Shown here one piece after another: positions 7,353-14,967 of a stretch of DNA of 64,000 bases. Source of the stretch: Bacillota bacterium. GTDB lineage: Bacteria; Bacillota; Clostridia; Acetivibrionales; DSM-2933. The notes beneath the pieces are model-generated. The model saw nothing but the letters and a program-made list of their open reading frames with translations, searched no databases and was not told the origin of the DNA. The number at the start of each line of letters is the position of its first letter. The stretch's first letter is position 1. Made by a program: the position numbers and the translations under genes. The stretch lies in the NCBI GenBank assembly GCA_023430975.1, contig JAEYYB010000036.1, positions 119,826 to 183,825 of the forward strand. Reading direction: 5' to 3'.

Positions 7353-8165
7353 ATGATTTTAATTATTCTGGGACTTATTGTAGGAACATTAGGAACACTT
7401 GTTGGTGTCGGCGGAGGTTTTATACTCCTTCCGGTTCTGTTGACCATATACCCCGAAAAGCCCCATGAAGTTATTACTGCAATCACGCTTATGATAGGAC
7501 TCATTAACTCATCAACAGGCGTTTTGGCACACAGAGGATCCGGTAGAATTGACTTTAAGTCAGGCTTTATTTTTGCGGCAGCTACTGTTCCAGCCTCTGT
7601 TTTAGGGACCTATTTAACTACATACTTGCCTGTTTCATTGTTTAAGATAATTTTAGGAATAGTTATGGTCATGGTTTCTGTGCTCATTTTTATAAGTAAC
7701 ACTGATAAAAAGAAAGAAAAGAATGTTAAAAAAAACCATTCAAAATTTATTATGGAAAAGAGCTTTAGTAGAGGGGATGGAACTATAGAGGAATGGTCTT
7801 ATGATGTAAGGTCAGGAGTAGTGTGCAGTGCAACAGCAGGATTTATCTCCAGCCTTGTTGGACTTGCTGGAGGAGTATTCCATATTCCAATGATGATCCG
7901 CATACTTGGTTTTCCTGTTTTAGTGGCTACAGCGACTACTCAATTTGTTGTGATTTTTAGTTGTCTTTCAGGAACAATAACTAATATTGTATCAGGTGCA
8001 ATAAAAGGAGGCATAATAATGGCTATTGCGATTAGCCTTGGAGTAATTCCTGGAGCATTTTTTGGTGCATCAATATCCAAAAGGATGAAAAATATTTGGA
8101 TTATTAGAATCTTTGCAGTTATGTTAATGATATCTGCCTTTAAAATTATCTTTTCTGCGTTTTAG
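7353..8165 (+). CDS. TauE/SafE-family sulfite/anion permease
   Basis: TauE/SafE proteins are polytopic membrane permeases for sulfite, sulfoacetate or similar sulfur or organic anions. This 270-aa protein has about eight hydrophobic helices. It shows the duplicated family signature: GTLVGVGGGFILLPVLL near the N-terminus and SLVGLAGGVFHIPMM in the second half, separated by a basic cytoplasmic loop. The nearest ribosome site (AAAGGGGG) is about 20 bases before the ATG. An ATT codon four codons upstream is in frame and better spaced, so the true start may be slightly earlier. It stands alone, and its substrate cannot be read from context. Confidence 0.85.
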   Translation: MILIILGLIVGTLGTLVGVGGGFILLPVLLTIYPEKPHEVITAITLMIGLINSSTGVLAHRGSGRIDFKSGFIFAAATVPASVLGTYLTTYLPVSLFKIILGIVMVMVSVLIFISNTDKKKEKNVKKNHSKFIMEKSFSRGDGTIEEWSYDVRSGVVCSATAGFISSLVGLAGGVFHIPMMIRILGFPVLVATATTQFVVIFSCLSGTITNIVSGAIKGGIIMAIAISLGVIPGAFFGASISKRMKNIWIIRIFAVMLMISAFKIIFSAF

Positions 8166-8195
8166 AATCTTGGGTTAATTCATATCTTCTTAGTT

Positions 8196-8297
8196 ATATT
8201 AATAGTGTTAATGATCTTACATTAGGTAGGGCAAATAACGAACGGTTTTAACGGGATTTGCCATAGATAAATGTAATAGATTAATCACATTTAATAT
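8196..8297. repeat. MITE-like repeat, family C, full-length copy (about 102 nt)
   Basis: Imperfect terminal inverted repeats of about 28 bases begin ATATTAATAGTGTTAATG and end with its near complement ..ATTAATCACATTTAATAT. A perfect inner hairpin GGCAAAT/ATTTGCC lies between them. The right arm TAATAGATTWATCAC recurs at 39443 and 46197. The element fills most of the 341-base spacer between the TauE/SafE and TerD genes. I see no gene there. Confidence 0.7.
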
Positions 8298-8506
8298 AGC
8301 TCATATACTTTAAAATTCTGATTTATTACATAACAAGGTCTGGCTCAATAGATACTTTATTTACAACATATATGAATAAAACTCCATTGATATAGCAAAT
8401 TTAATATGATAAATATGATATAATTATTATGTAAATATATAAAATAAATTTCAAGCTGTAAAGCTGCAGAAGCATATAAATGTAGGGATTTAAAGGAGAC
8501 TGACTT

Positions 8507-9874
8507 ATGAGCCGATCACTTCAACCTGGAGGAAATGTTGCTCTAGGTTCAATGCAAGGAACTGTAATAGTTACACATAAACTTTCACAAGACATAGATA
8601 CTTCTTTGACTGCATTTTTGTTAACTGATAATAGTAAGGTTCAGGGAGACGAAGGTATTGTGTTTTATAATCAACCTCAGGGGCCGGGAGGTATGGCAAT
8701 TTATTATCCTCCTCAGGATGAATCGGGGGAGAGGACCCACAAGATCAGCTTCGATTTATCAAAGGCTGGTCAAAATATTACAAGGATTGCTGTAACATTA
8801 ACTGAAGATAAAGGTAACGGATTTGTAAAAGTTCAAAATCTTAAGGCAAGTGTAAATGTGGGAAATGATGTTATTGAGCTTACGCCTGCACAGTTTACTG
8901 AAGAAAAAGGAATTGTTGTGCTTGAACTGTATATTCGTAATGGCCAGCCGAAAGTGAAGTCTGTATGGCAGGGATTCTCATCAGGATTGGATGGCCTTTG
9001 CAAGCATTTCGGCGTTGAGGTAGCAAAGGAAGATGTAGGTGCTGCTAAAACAGATGATGTAGTGAATGCAGTAAATGAAGTTAATGCCAGTAAAGCAAGC
9101 AGCCAGGCTGGCATAAATCTAGCTGCTTCAAAGCAGGGTACAGTTTCAGAACAAGGCTTTGAAGCTAAAAATGGCATGGATAAAAAACAGGGCAATGATT
9201 CAACCACATCTATGGAAAGTCCGAAGGTCAATTTGCAGAAAGTCACTGGAAAGATCAATTTGAGTAAGGGACAGAAGCCAGTCATTATTGATAAAACTTC
9301 AGAAATAACTGCCTATGTAACCTGGGACTCTAAAACGGACTATGATATATATGCACTGGTCTTAACAAAGGATGGGAGACAAACTGATGTAGCAATGTTT
9401 GGTGCTGATGGTGTAAAACCTCTACAAAGTTTTGATAATGGTGCTGTTGAGCATATGGGTGATGTTGGGCGTTCTGCAAGAGGATTTTTTTCCTTCCGCT
9501 CTAAAAAGTCCAAGGAAGACAGTAAAACTGAGATTATTAAAATAAGGCCTAATGATAACGTAATGGCAGTAGTTCCTGTGGTCTACTCCGCACAAAGCAA
9601 TGGTACAGGTTCTTTTTACCGATATAGAGCGTCAATGACTATTGATAATAATGAAGGAACCACTGTTTCTATTTCATCTCAAAATGCTAATGATGATGAT
9701 CTTATATTTACATGTGTTCCTGGAATTATTCTAAATACACCTGAAGGAATTGTGATAGATGCTGTTGAGATGTACAGTGAGCCGGGATCGGAGAGGCGGC
9801 CAAAGCTTTTAAGAGGACATGACGGCAAGATTAAGGTACTTATGGATGCCGGCCCTCGAAATGATTACAAATAA
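8507..9874 (+). CDS. TerD/TerA-type tellurium-resistance/stress protein, two-domain
   Basis: The Ter family consists of calcium-binding stress proteins linked to tellurite, phage and colicin tolerance and to membrane-associated stress complexes. The 455-aa protein begins with a TerD-like beta-sandwich (residues 1-170; SLQPGGNVAL, with GDEGIVFYNQP in the usual DNxVFYNQ position). A polar low-complexity linker (about 180-255) follows. The C-terminal TerA-like domain (about 260-455) contains VTWDSKTDYDIYALVL and DVAMFGADG. Start follows AAAGGAGACT. No other ter gene (terB, terC, terE, terY) lies within the window, so it is an orphan. A family C repeat lies upstream. Confidence 0.8.
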   Translation: MSRSLQPGGNVALGSMQGTVIVTHKLSQDIDTSLTAFLLTDNSKVQGDEGIVFYNQPQGPGGMAIYYPPQDESGERTHKISFDLSKAGQNITRIAVTLTEDKGNGFVKVQNLKASVNVGNDVIELTPAQFTEEKGIVVLELYIRNGQPKVKSVWQGFSSGLDGLCKHFGVEVAKEDVGAAKTDDVVNAVNEVNASKASSQAGINLAASKQGTVSEQGFEAKNGMDKKQGNDSTTSMESPKVNLQKVTGKINLSKGQKPVIIDKTSEITAYVTWDSKTDYDIYALVLTKDGRQTDVAMFGADGVKPLQSFDNGAVEHMGDVGRSARGFFSFRSKKSKEDSKTEIIKIRPNDNVMAVVPVVYSAQSNGTGSFYRYRASMTIDNNEGTTVSISSQNANDDDLIFTCVPGIILNTPEGIVIDAVEMYSEPGSERRPKLLRGHDGKIKVLMDAGPRNDYK

Positions 9875-9889
9875 TAGCTTGAAAAAAAT

Positions 9890-9924
9890 AACCCGCAGAA
9901 TCAAAAAACTTGAATCTGCGGGTT
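9890..9924. terminator. Terminator between the convergent TerD and SLH genes
   Basis: AACCCGCAGA / TCTGCGGGTT is a 10-bp perfect stem. A T-rich run (TATTTTTTC) follows on the minus strand, so it mainly ends the SLH-protein transcript. On the plus strand the tail is weaker (ATAATG). Confidence 0.8.
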
Positions 9925-9942
9925 ATAATGACTAATGGTTTC

Positions 9943-10965
9943 TTATTTACCGTATTTCTCGTAAACTCGTACAACCATTATAACTGCTTGCTCTCTTGTG
10001 GTTGTACCTTTAGGAGCTATATTACCGCCGCCTACACCTTTAATAAAACCGTTTTTATTCATAAATTTTACAGGATCCAATGCCCATGGTGATATTTGTT
10101 TCTCATCGGTAAATTTCTCAATACCATTGGTGCTAAAGTCTGCACTCGGTTTAACCACTTTAACTGCACGGTTCATCATGGCAGCAACCTGCTCGCGGTT
10201 TGTCAATTCGTTAGGAGCAAACTTGTTGTTTCCAACTCCGTTAACAATGCCAAGCTCAAAAGCTTTGTATATTTCTGGATTTTTGGTATCGTTAAAAGCA
10301 GTTGTGTCCTGATATGAAGCCTCTTTACCAAACATCTTCTCGTAGAGCTTTATTGCAACTTCTGCAAACTCTTCACGGGTAATGGGACCATTCATTTTAT
10401 CCTTTATTTTATCAGTAATAAATCCGTATTCATCTGCCTTATCAAGTTCAGGAACTGCCCATTCGCTGGCATCCTTATAACTTTTCTGAAATCCTTTAAT
10501 AGCGGTGGATGCTATGTTTGAATAGGGAGAAGAGCTGGTATCTGTCGCAACTCTATTTCCATGTTCATCATTAACTTCATAGTGAAAATAGTCTGCTTTA
10601 ACACGGAAGTTATAAACATTTGCTTTTATGTCTATATTTCCGTTAATTCCCATATCTTCCGGGTTGATTGTAATAGTATTTCCGTTAGAAGCATCCACGC
10701 TTCCGGTTTGCTGCCATTCACCGCTGCCGATCTGGTATTCAGCCATATAAAAAACTACTTCTTCATCTTTCGAAGAGTTTTCCAATATGTTCTTAACTGC
10801 CTCTGGAACGCTAAACTTGAGCTCAAAATAAGGTATGCCATCTTCATTGCTTTTAACTTCAACTGTCAAGTCTTTTGGAGATTCAATGTTTACAGCTGCA
10901 GTATACACCATACTTGCCGTGATTATCAAAAAACATACTGTTAGTGCAATAAATCTTTTCGTCAT
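9943..10965 (-). CDS. Secreted S-layer homology (SLH) domain protein
   Basis: This is a cell-surface protein predicted to bind pyruvylated secondary cell-wall polymer through SLH domains. The 340-aa product has a signal peptide (MTKRFIALTVCFLIITASM) and a beta-rich N-terminal domain of about 140 residues that I cannot assign. Three C-terminal SLH modules lie at about 165-215, 225-280 and 285-340. They carry the typical ITREEFA, LTNREQVAAMMNRA and TTREQAVIMVVR motifs. Start follows AGGAGTG. It is monocistronic. The N-terminal domain may present a binding or structural function at the surface. Confidence 0.88.
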   Translation of the reverse strand: MTKRFIALTVCFLIITASMVYTAAVNIESPKDLTVEVKSNEDGIPYFELKFSVPEAVKNILENSSKDEEVVFYMAEYQIGSGEWQQTGSVDASNGNTITINPEDMGINGNIDIKANVYNFRVKADYFHYEVNDEHGNRVATDTSSSPYSNIASTAIKGFQKSYKDASEWAVPELDKADEYGFITDKIKDKMNGPITREEFAEVAIKLYEKMFGKEASYQDTTAFNDTKNPEIYKAFELGIVNGVGNNKFAPNELTNREQVAAMMNRAVKVVKPSADFSTNGIEKFTDEKQISPWALDPVKFMNKNGFIKGVGGGNIAPKGTTTREQAVIMVVRVYEKYGK

Positions 10966-11111
10966 AGTGCTACACTCCTTATAAAAGTAATTTGCATAAT
11001 AATGGTGAAATATTTATCTTCTTGTTATATTTTTATCGTCAATAATTATAGTATAAATAATACTAAAATATCTAAAGTTGCCACCTAAAGTATTGTTACT
11101 GTTTAACTTCC

Positions 11112-12494
11112 TTAGTCAAGTTTTTCCGACATTTGAATAATCTTCTTCACCCAAGTACTATCGAGGCTTTTCATATAAGCTGCCAAGGCAGTCTGCCATT
11201 CCTTTTCGCTCTCAGATAAATGCAAATCAAAGTCTCTGTTACTTAAGTATCTATAGTCTGGGATTTTATTGGATGGGAGCTCCTTTAAAAGCATGGCCAG
11301 TTCCAGATCCCCAAGAGATGAGAATATTTCGTTATATTCATTTTCAAATATACAATTTGCACCAAGTATATCCATCAAATCAACAAAGCTATGAACTTCC
11401 TGCCAAATGATTTTCAATTTGTCTGAAACATTTCTGCAAGATCGTATTTCTTCGGATACCTTTCTAAATAACTCATCATCCATCTTATTACCGTCTTCGA
11501 ACCTGAAATCTGACGAATCATTTTTTTCTTTCATTTGAATAAAAATAGTAGATAATTTATTTAGCTGCAGCAATTTTTTTATTCTTGCCGACATACCATT
11601 AATAGCTTCATAAATGTATTTTATTAAAAATTCATTTTCAATTTCCAACTCCCTTATTATTTTATCCGCGGAGCTGGATATTTCCGATTCATAGTCATCT
11701 GAGGACATGCTTAATAAAGTACGTTGCAGGTATAAACAATCATTCTCATTAATTCTTAGATCTTTGGCACTTCTTTTAAGCAAAACCGAACCCAATGAAT
11801 TTGCAAGTACAAGCTCAAAAATATTAATCAGCAGCTTCTTATTCTCTTTGCTATAACCGTTTAACAAATAAAAAATACTTTCCTTTGAAAAACGTCTGCA
11901 GAATTCATTTTCACAATACAGCTTTTGAAGGTAAGAGCTGATATATTCAATTCCGCATGTGTCCATCCTGTCTATACATAATGGATAATCTATTGATACA
12001 ACTGAATCATGGGCAGCAAACATGGGGTTATAATCCTTAAAAAAGCCGGCAAGCGACTCTATGGTGTCATTATATGCAATATTATCAATAGAAATTTTGC
12101 TTTTTTGAACCAAATGAAATAACTCTCTTGTTTTTTCAATCTCAATTTTTATAAGTTCTTTACCCTTGGAGTAAACGTCCATTAACTTCGTAGATTTAAT
12201 TGCATACAAACATTCGTCAGTGTTTGGTAGGCTTTTTAGATAAAAATCCATTGTATATATAATTGACAGCATAAGGCTTTGAGCAGTTTCAACCGTCACA
12301 GAGCTACTGTCCCCCTGGGTGTAGGATCTTGTCTCAATAGTAAGGATATCAGCAAGTTGCGTTCTGATGCTTGTGATTTCCTCCATGGTAAGAAGCTTAA
12401 GCCTTACCGCTTCATTTAACAGAGATTGTAAATAATTTGACTTGTCTAAGTTCTCTTCCCTTATTGAATATTGTTTTTCTATACCTGTACTCAT
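11112..12494 (-). CDS. Conserved hypothetical protein (460 aa), paired with the upstream gene
   Basis: This is a large, soluble, helical protein without signal peptide, transmembrane segment or recognisable catalytic motif. Its start codon overlaps the stop of the preceding gene (ATGA), so the two are translationally coupled and probably form a complex. I believe the pair corresponds to the Firmicutes DUF6179 (this gene) and DUF6323 (upstream gene) families, but this rests on size and arrangement and needs a profile search. The C-terminus (KEWQTALAAYMKSLDSTWVKK..) is conserved-looking. Function unknown. Nothing nearby indicates a pathway. Confidence 0.8.
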   Translation of the reverse strand: MSTGIEKQYSIREENLDKSNYLQSLLNEAVRLKLLTMEEITSIRTQLADILTIETRSYTQGDSSSVTVETAQSLMLSIIYTMDFYLKSLPNTDECLYAIKSTKLMDVYSKGKELIKIEIEKTRELFHLVQKSKISIDNIAYNDTIESLAGFFKDYNPMFAAHDSVVSIDYPLCIDRMDTCGIEYISSYLQKLYCENEFCRRFSKESIFYLLNGYSKENKKLLINIFELVLANSLGSVLLKRSAKDLRINENDCLYLQRTLLSMSSDDYESEISSSADKIIRELEIENEFLIKYIYEAINGMSARIKKLLQLNKLSTIFIQMKEKNDSSDFRFEDGNKMDDELFRKVSEEIRSCRNVSDKLKIIWQEVHSFVDLMDILGANCIFENEYNEIFSSLGDLELAMLLKELPSNKIPDYRYLSNRDFDLHLSESEKEWQTALAAYMKSLDSTWVKKIIQMSEKLD

Positions 12495-12991
12495 TCATAA
12501 TCCTCCCCGAAAAAGTATTCATCAGCTCCGTCATCTTCATCAATATTATTATAATCATCTTCGTCGTATCTGATATTACGTGCTATCTTATCCAGATCCC
12601 TGTTCTGCAGCAGCTCTAAAGAGCCATGACACCTGTTGTTAAAGTTATCCTTCATTATGTCAATGAGTTCATCATCGCTTAACTGGTCCAGAGTTTCATT
12701 TTTATAGTAGTAAAAGGTTTCGATCAATTCATTAAGTATATTTGTATAATCTTTTTGTGTTATATAAGGCGAATCACAAAAGGCTTCAATCAACTTATTT
12801 ATTATGCCTCCACCCAATTCAATCCTTCCATAACCTTTTAAGGTATCATTTCTCGTTTCAACAAGCTCTCTAGCCTCGTCAGGCGATAAAACAAGCCCGT
12901 ATCGGGATGTAGTTTCATTGCACTTTATGATTTCATCTACCCCAGATTGGCTTAAATCCAGTATTGGAGAGAGGAGAAACTTTTTATCCAT
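12491..12991 (-). CDS. Conserved hypothetical protein (166 aa), first gene of a coupled pair
   Basis: This is a 166-aa cytoplasmic protein with an acidic C-terminal tail (DEDDYNNIDEDDGADEY). The start at 12991 is set by AAGGAGGTATATT. The upstream in-frame extension to 13030 lacks a ribosome site and overlaps the divergent promoter. A distinctive segment is GLVLSPDEARELVETRNDTL, followed by an LGGGIINKLIEAFCDSPY stretch. It overlaps the 460-aa gene by four bases. It may belong to the DUF6323 family; this assignment is tentative. No enzyme motif is visible. Confidence 0.8.
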   Translation of the reverse strand: MDKKFLLSPILDLSQSGVDEIIKCNETTSRYGLVLSPDEARELVETRNDTLKGYGRIELGGGIINKLIEAFCDSPYITQKDYTNILNELIETFYYYKNETLDQLSDDELIDIMKDNFNNRCHGSLELLQNRDLDKIARNIRYDEDDYNNIDEDDGADEYFFGEDYE

Positions 12992-13023
12992 AATATACCT
13001 CCTTAAAATATTTCCCCAAACTA

Positions 13024-13052
13024 TTGACAAACAATTTTGTTTGTGATATAGT
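13024..13052 (+). promoter_or_regulatory. Sigma-A promoter with palindromic operator in its spacer
   Basis: TTGACA (13024-13029), a 17-base spacer, then TATAGT (13047-13052). A perfect 8-2-8 palindrome ACAAACAA-TT-TTGTTTGT (13027-13044) fills the spacer and overlaps the -35 box. Repressor binding there would block RNA polymerase. It drives the CPBP protease gene. The cognate regulator is not identifiable. Confidence 0.7.
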
Positions 13053-13103
13053 TAAAGTGTAGAGTTATGCAAAAAAACAAAAAATATATAGATTTTTATT
13101 ATA

Positions 13104-13136
13104 CCATTGGATTGGAAAGAATTCAATGGCTTTTTA
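13104..13136 (+). terminator. Leader terminator/attenuator of the CPBP protease gene
   Basis: CCATTGGATT pairs with AATTCAATGG over a GGAAAG loop and is followed by CTTTTTAAT. It lies about 45 bases after the predicted transcription start and before the ribosome site, so readthrough is required for expression. Confidence 0.6.
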
Positions 13137-13152
13137 ATATTTGGGGGATTTA

Positions 13153-13800
13153 ATGGATATAAAAAGTAAAAGTAAAGTTTTTTTAACTCTGTATTGCATA
13201 GCGTTTTTCACCGCTTGGACAGTTTTTGAGCTCTATTTGAAAGATTCTGTTAAAGAGATCAATCCATATCTAGCATTGGGGACTAAATTTTTAGTATGGA
13301 CTTTACCGGTTATTTTAATTGTAAAATATAAATTCAAAGAAAATGTTTTATCGTATCTTCAAATGAAAAGAAATGTTAAAGCCGGATTAAAAGCTGGATT
13401 AATATTTGGGATACTGGTCACATTTTATCATATTGCAAGGATTTTACTTTTTCAAAAAGGTCTTAACCCTTCTTTTGATCTATATGCAATGATTAGTACA
13501 GTGATTCTTATAGGGTTCACTGAGGAAATTGTATTCAGGGGTTTCATACTTATGGAACTATGGAAGATGACAAAATTTTGGGCAGCAAACTTAATATCCT
13601 CCGTACTGTTTTTGCTGATTCATTTTCCAAAGTGGTATAAAGAGGGAAGCTTGCTACATACTGAAGCAATTGGATCATTTGTTTTTGTAATTTGCTTCGG
13701 GTTACTGCAGGGTTATGTTTTAAAAAGAACAAAATCAATTTGGCCATGTATGATTATTCACTCGGTAAACAACTTTATGACTATGTTTTTTATGGTATAA
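13153..13800 (+). CDS. CPBP-family intramembrane metalloprotease
   Basis: CPBP (CAAX protease / bacteriocin-processing) proteins are membrane-embedded proteases. In Firmicutes many act in peptide processing or immunity to self-made bacteriocins. The 215-aa protein has about six hydrophobic helices. Its conserved motifs are EE-x3-R (FTEEIVFRGFIL), F-x3-H (LLIHFPKW) and the final H-x3-N (IIHSVNNFM), giving the Glu/His catalytic and metal set. The start at 13153 fits TTGGGGGA just upstream; an earlier TTG at 13141 overlaps that ribosome site. Expression is probably controlled by the spacer operator and the leader hairpin. Confidence 0.9.
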   Translation: MDIKSKSKVFLTLYCIAFFTAWTVFELYLKDSVKEINPYLALGTKFLVWTLPVILIVKYKFKENVLSYLQMKRNVKAGLKAGLIFGILVTFYHIARILLFQKGLNPSFDLYAMISTVILIGFTEEIVFRGFILMELWKMTKFWAANLISSVLFLLIHFPKWYKEGSLLHTEAIGSFVFVICFGLLQGYVLKRTKSIWPCMIIHSVNNFMTMFFMV

Positions 13801-13903
13801 GCTAAAGGTGATAGGGTAAATTAAAGTAAAATAACTTATTTTGACGGAATAATTGTTAAGATTTATAAAAGTTTAACTATGGCTGTGAGTAAGGAGCGAT
13901 ATC

Positions 13904-14278
13904 ATGCTGGAAGAAACAATGCTTGAAAAAAAGGTATGGGCGGTTGTTGGTGCCAATCAGAGGCAGGAGAAATACGGAAATATGATTTACCGCAAGTTAA
14001 AGAATAAGGGGTATGAAGTGTATGCCGTAAATCCGGTATATGATGAGGTAGAGGGAGATAAATGCTACAATGATCTCTCATCCCTGCCCAAAGTCCCTGA
14101 AGTCATTAATATGGTTGTTTCTCCTAAAAGAGGAAAGGGGTTTTTGGATGAGGCTGCCAGACTGGGCGTAAATTATGTATGGCTCCAGCCGGGAACATAT
14201 GATGACGAAGTCATGAAGCAAATAGAAGATCTTGGGTTGAAAGCGGTTCAGGCATGTGTTCTAGTTGCCACAATATGA
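13904..14278 (+). CDS. CoA-binding-domain protein (YccU-like)
   Basis: This is a small single-domain Rossmann-fold protein of the CoA_binding_2 family, which binds CoA or related nucleotides; no enzymatic role is established. The 124-aa product has the N-terminal nucleotide-binding strand (VWAVVGANQRQEKYG). Further on come YEVYAVNPVYDEVEG and the family-typical VINMVVSP and GVNYVWLQPG segments. The start is supported by AAGGAGCG. It is a lone gene followed by a repeat-rich spacer of about 690 bases. Confidence 0.88.
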   Translation: MLEETMLEKKVWAVVGANQRQEKYGNMIYRKLKNKGYEVYAVNPVYDEVEGDKCYNDLSSLPKVPEVINMVVSPKRGKGFLDEAARLGVNYVWLQPGTYDDEVMKQIEDLGLKAVQACVLVATI

Positions 14279-14342
14279 AATGGTAAATGATTAATTATTG
14301 ATTGACTAATTTTTGATACGGAAGTAAAATTGTTATATGAGG

Positions 14343-14458
14343 TAAGGCATGATTGAAAAATTAATTACCGCTTTGAGCGTGTGTTCACGAGTTAAGTTAA
14401 CTTTGAAAGCGAATTTGTACGGTAAGTTGTATTTTAAACATGACTAAGGAATGCCTTA
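14343..14458 (+). repeat. TAAGGCAT-family dispersed repeat (family A), best-preserved copy
   Basis: The element runs from TAAGGCAT to the inverse ATGCCTTA, about 116 nt. Subterminal ..TTACCG / CGGTAA are in inverse orientation and the central palindrome is AAGTTAACTT. Copies lie at 2295, at 33167-33268 (reverse strand), and as fragments elsewhere. Its right end overlaps a family B copy. Confidence 0.75.
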
Positions 14459-14553
14459 GAAATAACTTCATATTCTCAAGGACAAAATCCCGACCATTTA
14501 ACGGGTTTTTGGACGATTAGAATTAGATGTTATTTCTTAGCCATTACTAAATC
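14439..14553 (+). repeat. Family B dispersed repeat, copy 1
   Basis: About 115 nt is shared with 46864-46984. Both copies contain TATTCTCAAGGACAAAATCC, a nested hairpin (AAAATCCCG with CGGGTTTT) and the right end TTATTTCTTAGCCATTACTA. The ends are imperfect inverted repeats of each other, so it resembles a small non-autonomous element. Confidence 0.75.
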
Positions 14554-14640
14554 TCTGGTGGAAATAAAATAGTTACCATTAAGAAAGGGTAAGGTATAGA
14601 CTGATGAGGATTGGCTAATTCGGCAAAAAGCAATTTGATA

Positions 14641-14730
14641 TTGACGTTTGTTACTGGGGAATTATGGTGTATTCTAAACCGCAATTTCTCACAACAACAA
14701 TCAATGTTGCAAAATCACTTTGTGATTTTG
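14641..14730 (+). promoter_or_regulatory. Candidate promoter and attenuator leader of the ABC-F gene
   Basis: TTGACG (14641), a 16-base spacer and TATGGT (14663) could form a promoter. Downstream is a perfect hairpin CAAAATCAC-TTT-GTGATTTTG (14710-14730) followed by TTTG. ABC-F resistance genes are often preceded by attenuating leaders; that link here is inference. Confidence 0.35.
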
Positions 14731-14795
14731 TTTGTGCTGGATTAGCTGTAAATAAGATATGGGCAGATATTGACTGCCATATTAAAAGTTCTTAA
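14664..14795 (+). CDS. Possible 43-codon leader ORF upstream of the ABC-F gene
   Basis: The ATG at 14664 is preceded by GGGGA and opens 43 codons (starting MVYSKPQFLTTT, ending DCHIKSS) to TAA at 14793. It spans the hairpin at 14710-14730 and ends inside the hairpin at 14779-14807. Ribosome position on it could therefore change leader folding. I do not recognise the peptide, and its coding status is uncertain. The rest of the 14279-14967 spacer holds repeats and nothing else I can support. Confidence 0.25.
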   Translation: MVYSKPQFLTTTINVAKSLCDFVCAGLAVNKIWADIDCHIKSS

Positions 14796-14807
14796 CACTT
14801 TTAATAT
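14779..14807. repeat. Family C repeat, minimal copy (29 nt)
   Basis: ATATTAAAAGT-tcttaac-ACTTTTAATAT is a perfect 11-bp inverted repeat whose arms equal the termini of the family C elements. It looks like the smallest internal-deletion form. Confidence 0.55.
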
Positions 14808-14967
14808 GTTAAGTTTATGTAAATTGTGCTTATATAATTTTTATTCTTGAAGCTCAGTTTATAAGAAACTTAATGCTCTAATAGTATCCATATTTGGATA
14901 TTGAAGGGCAAATTTACAGGTTAGGCTTTCCAGCACATTAATTAGGATGTGGAAGGAGAGTTTTTTT

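Noticed and set aside
14439..14553. Conserved structured block read first as a riboswitch
   Set aside because: The same block recurs at 46864-46984 in an unrelated context with repeat-like ends and matches no aptamer that I know. A dispersed repeat explains it better.
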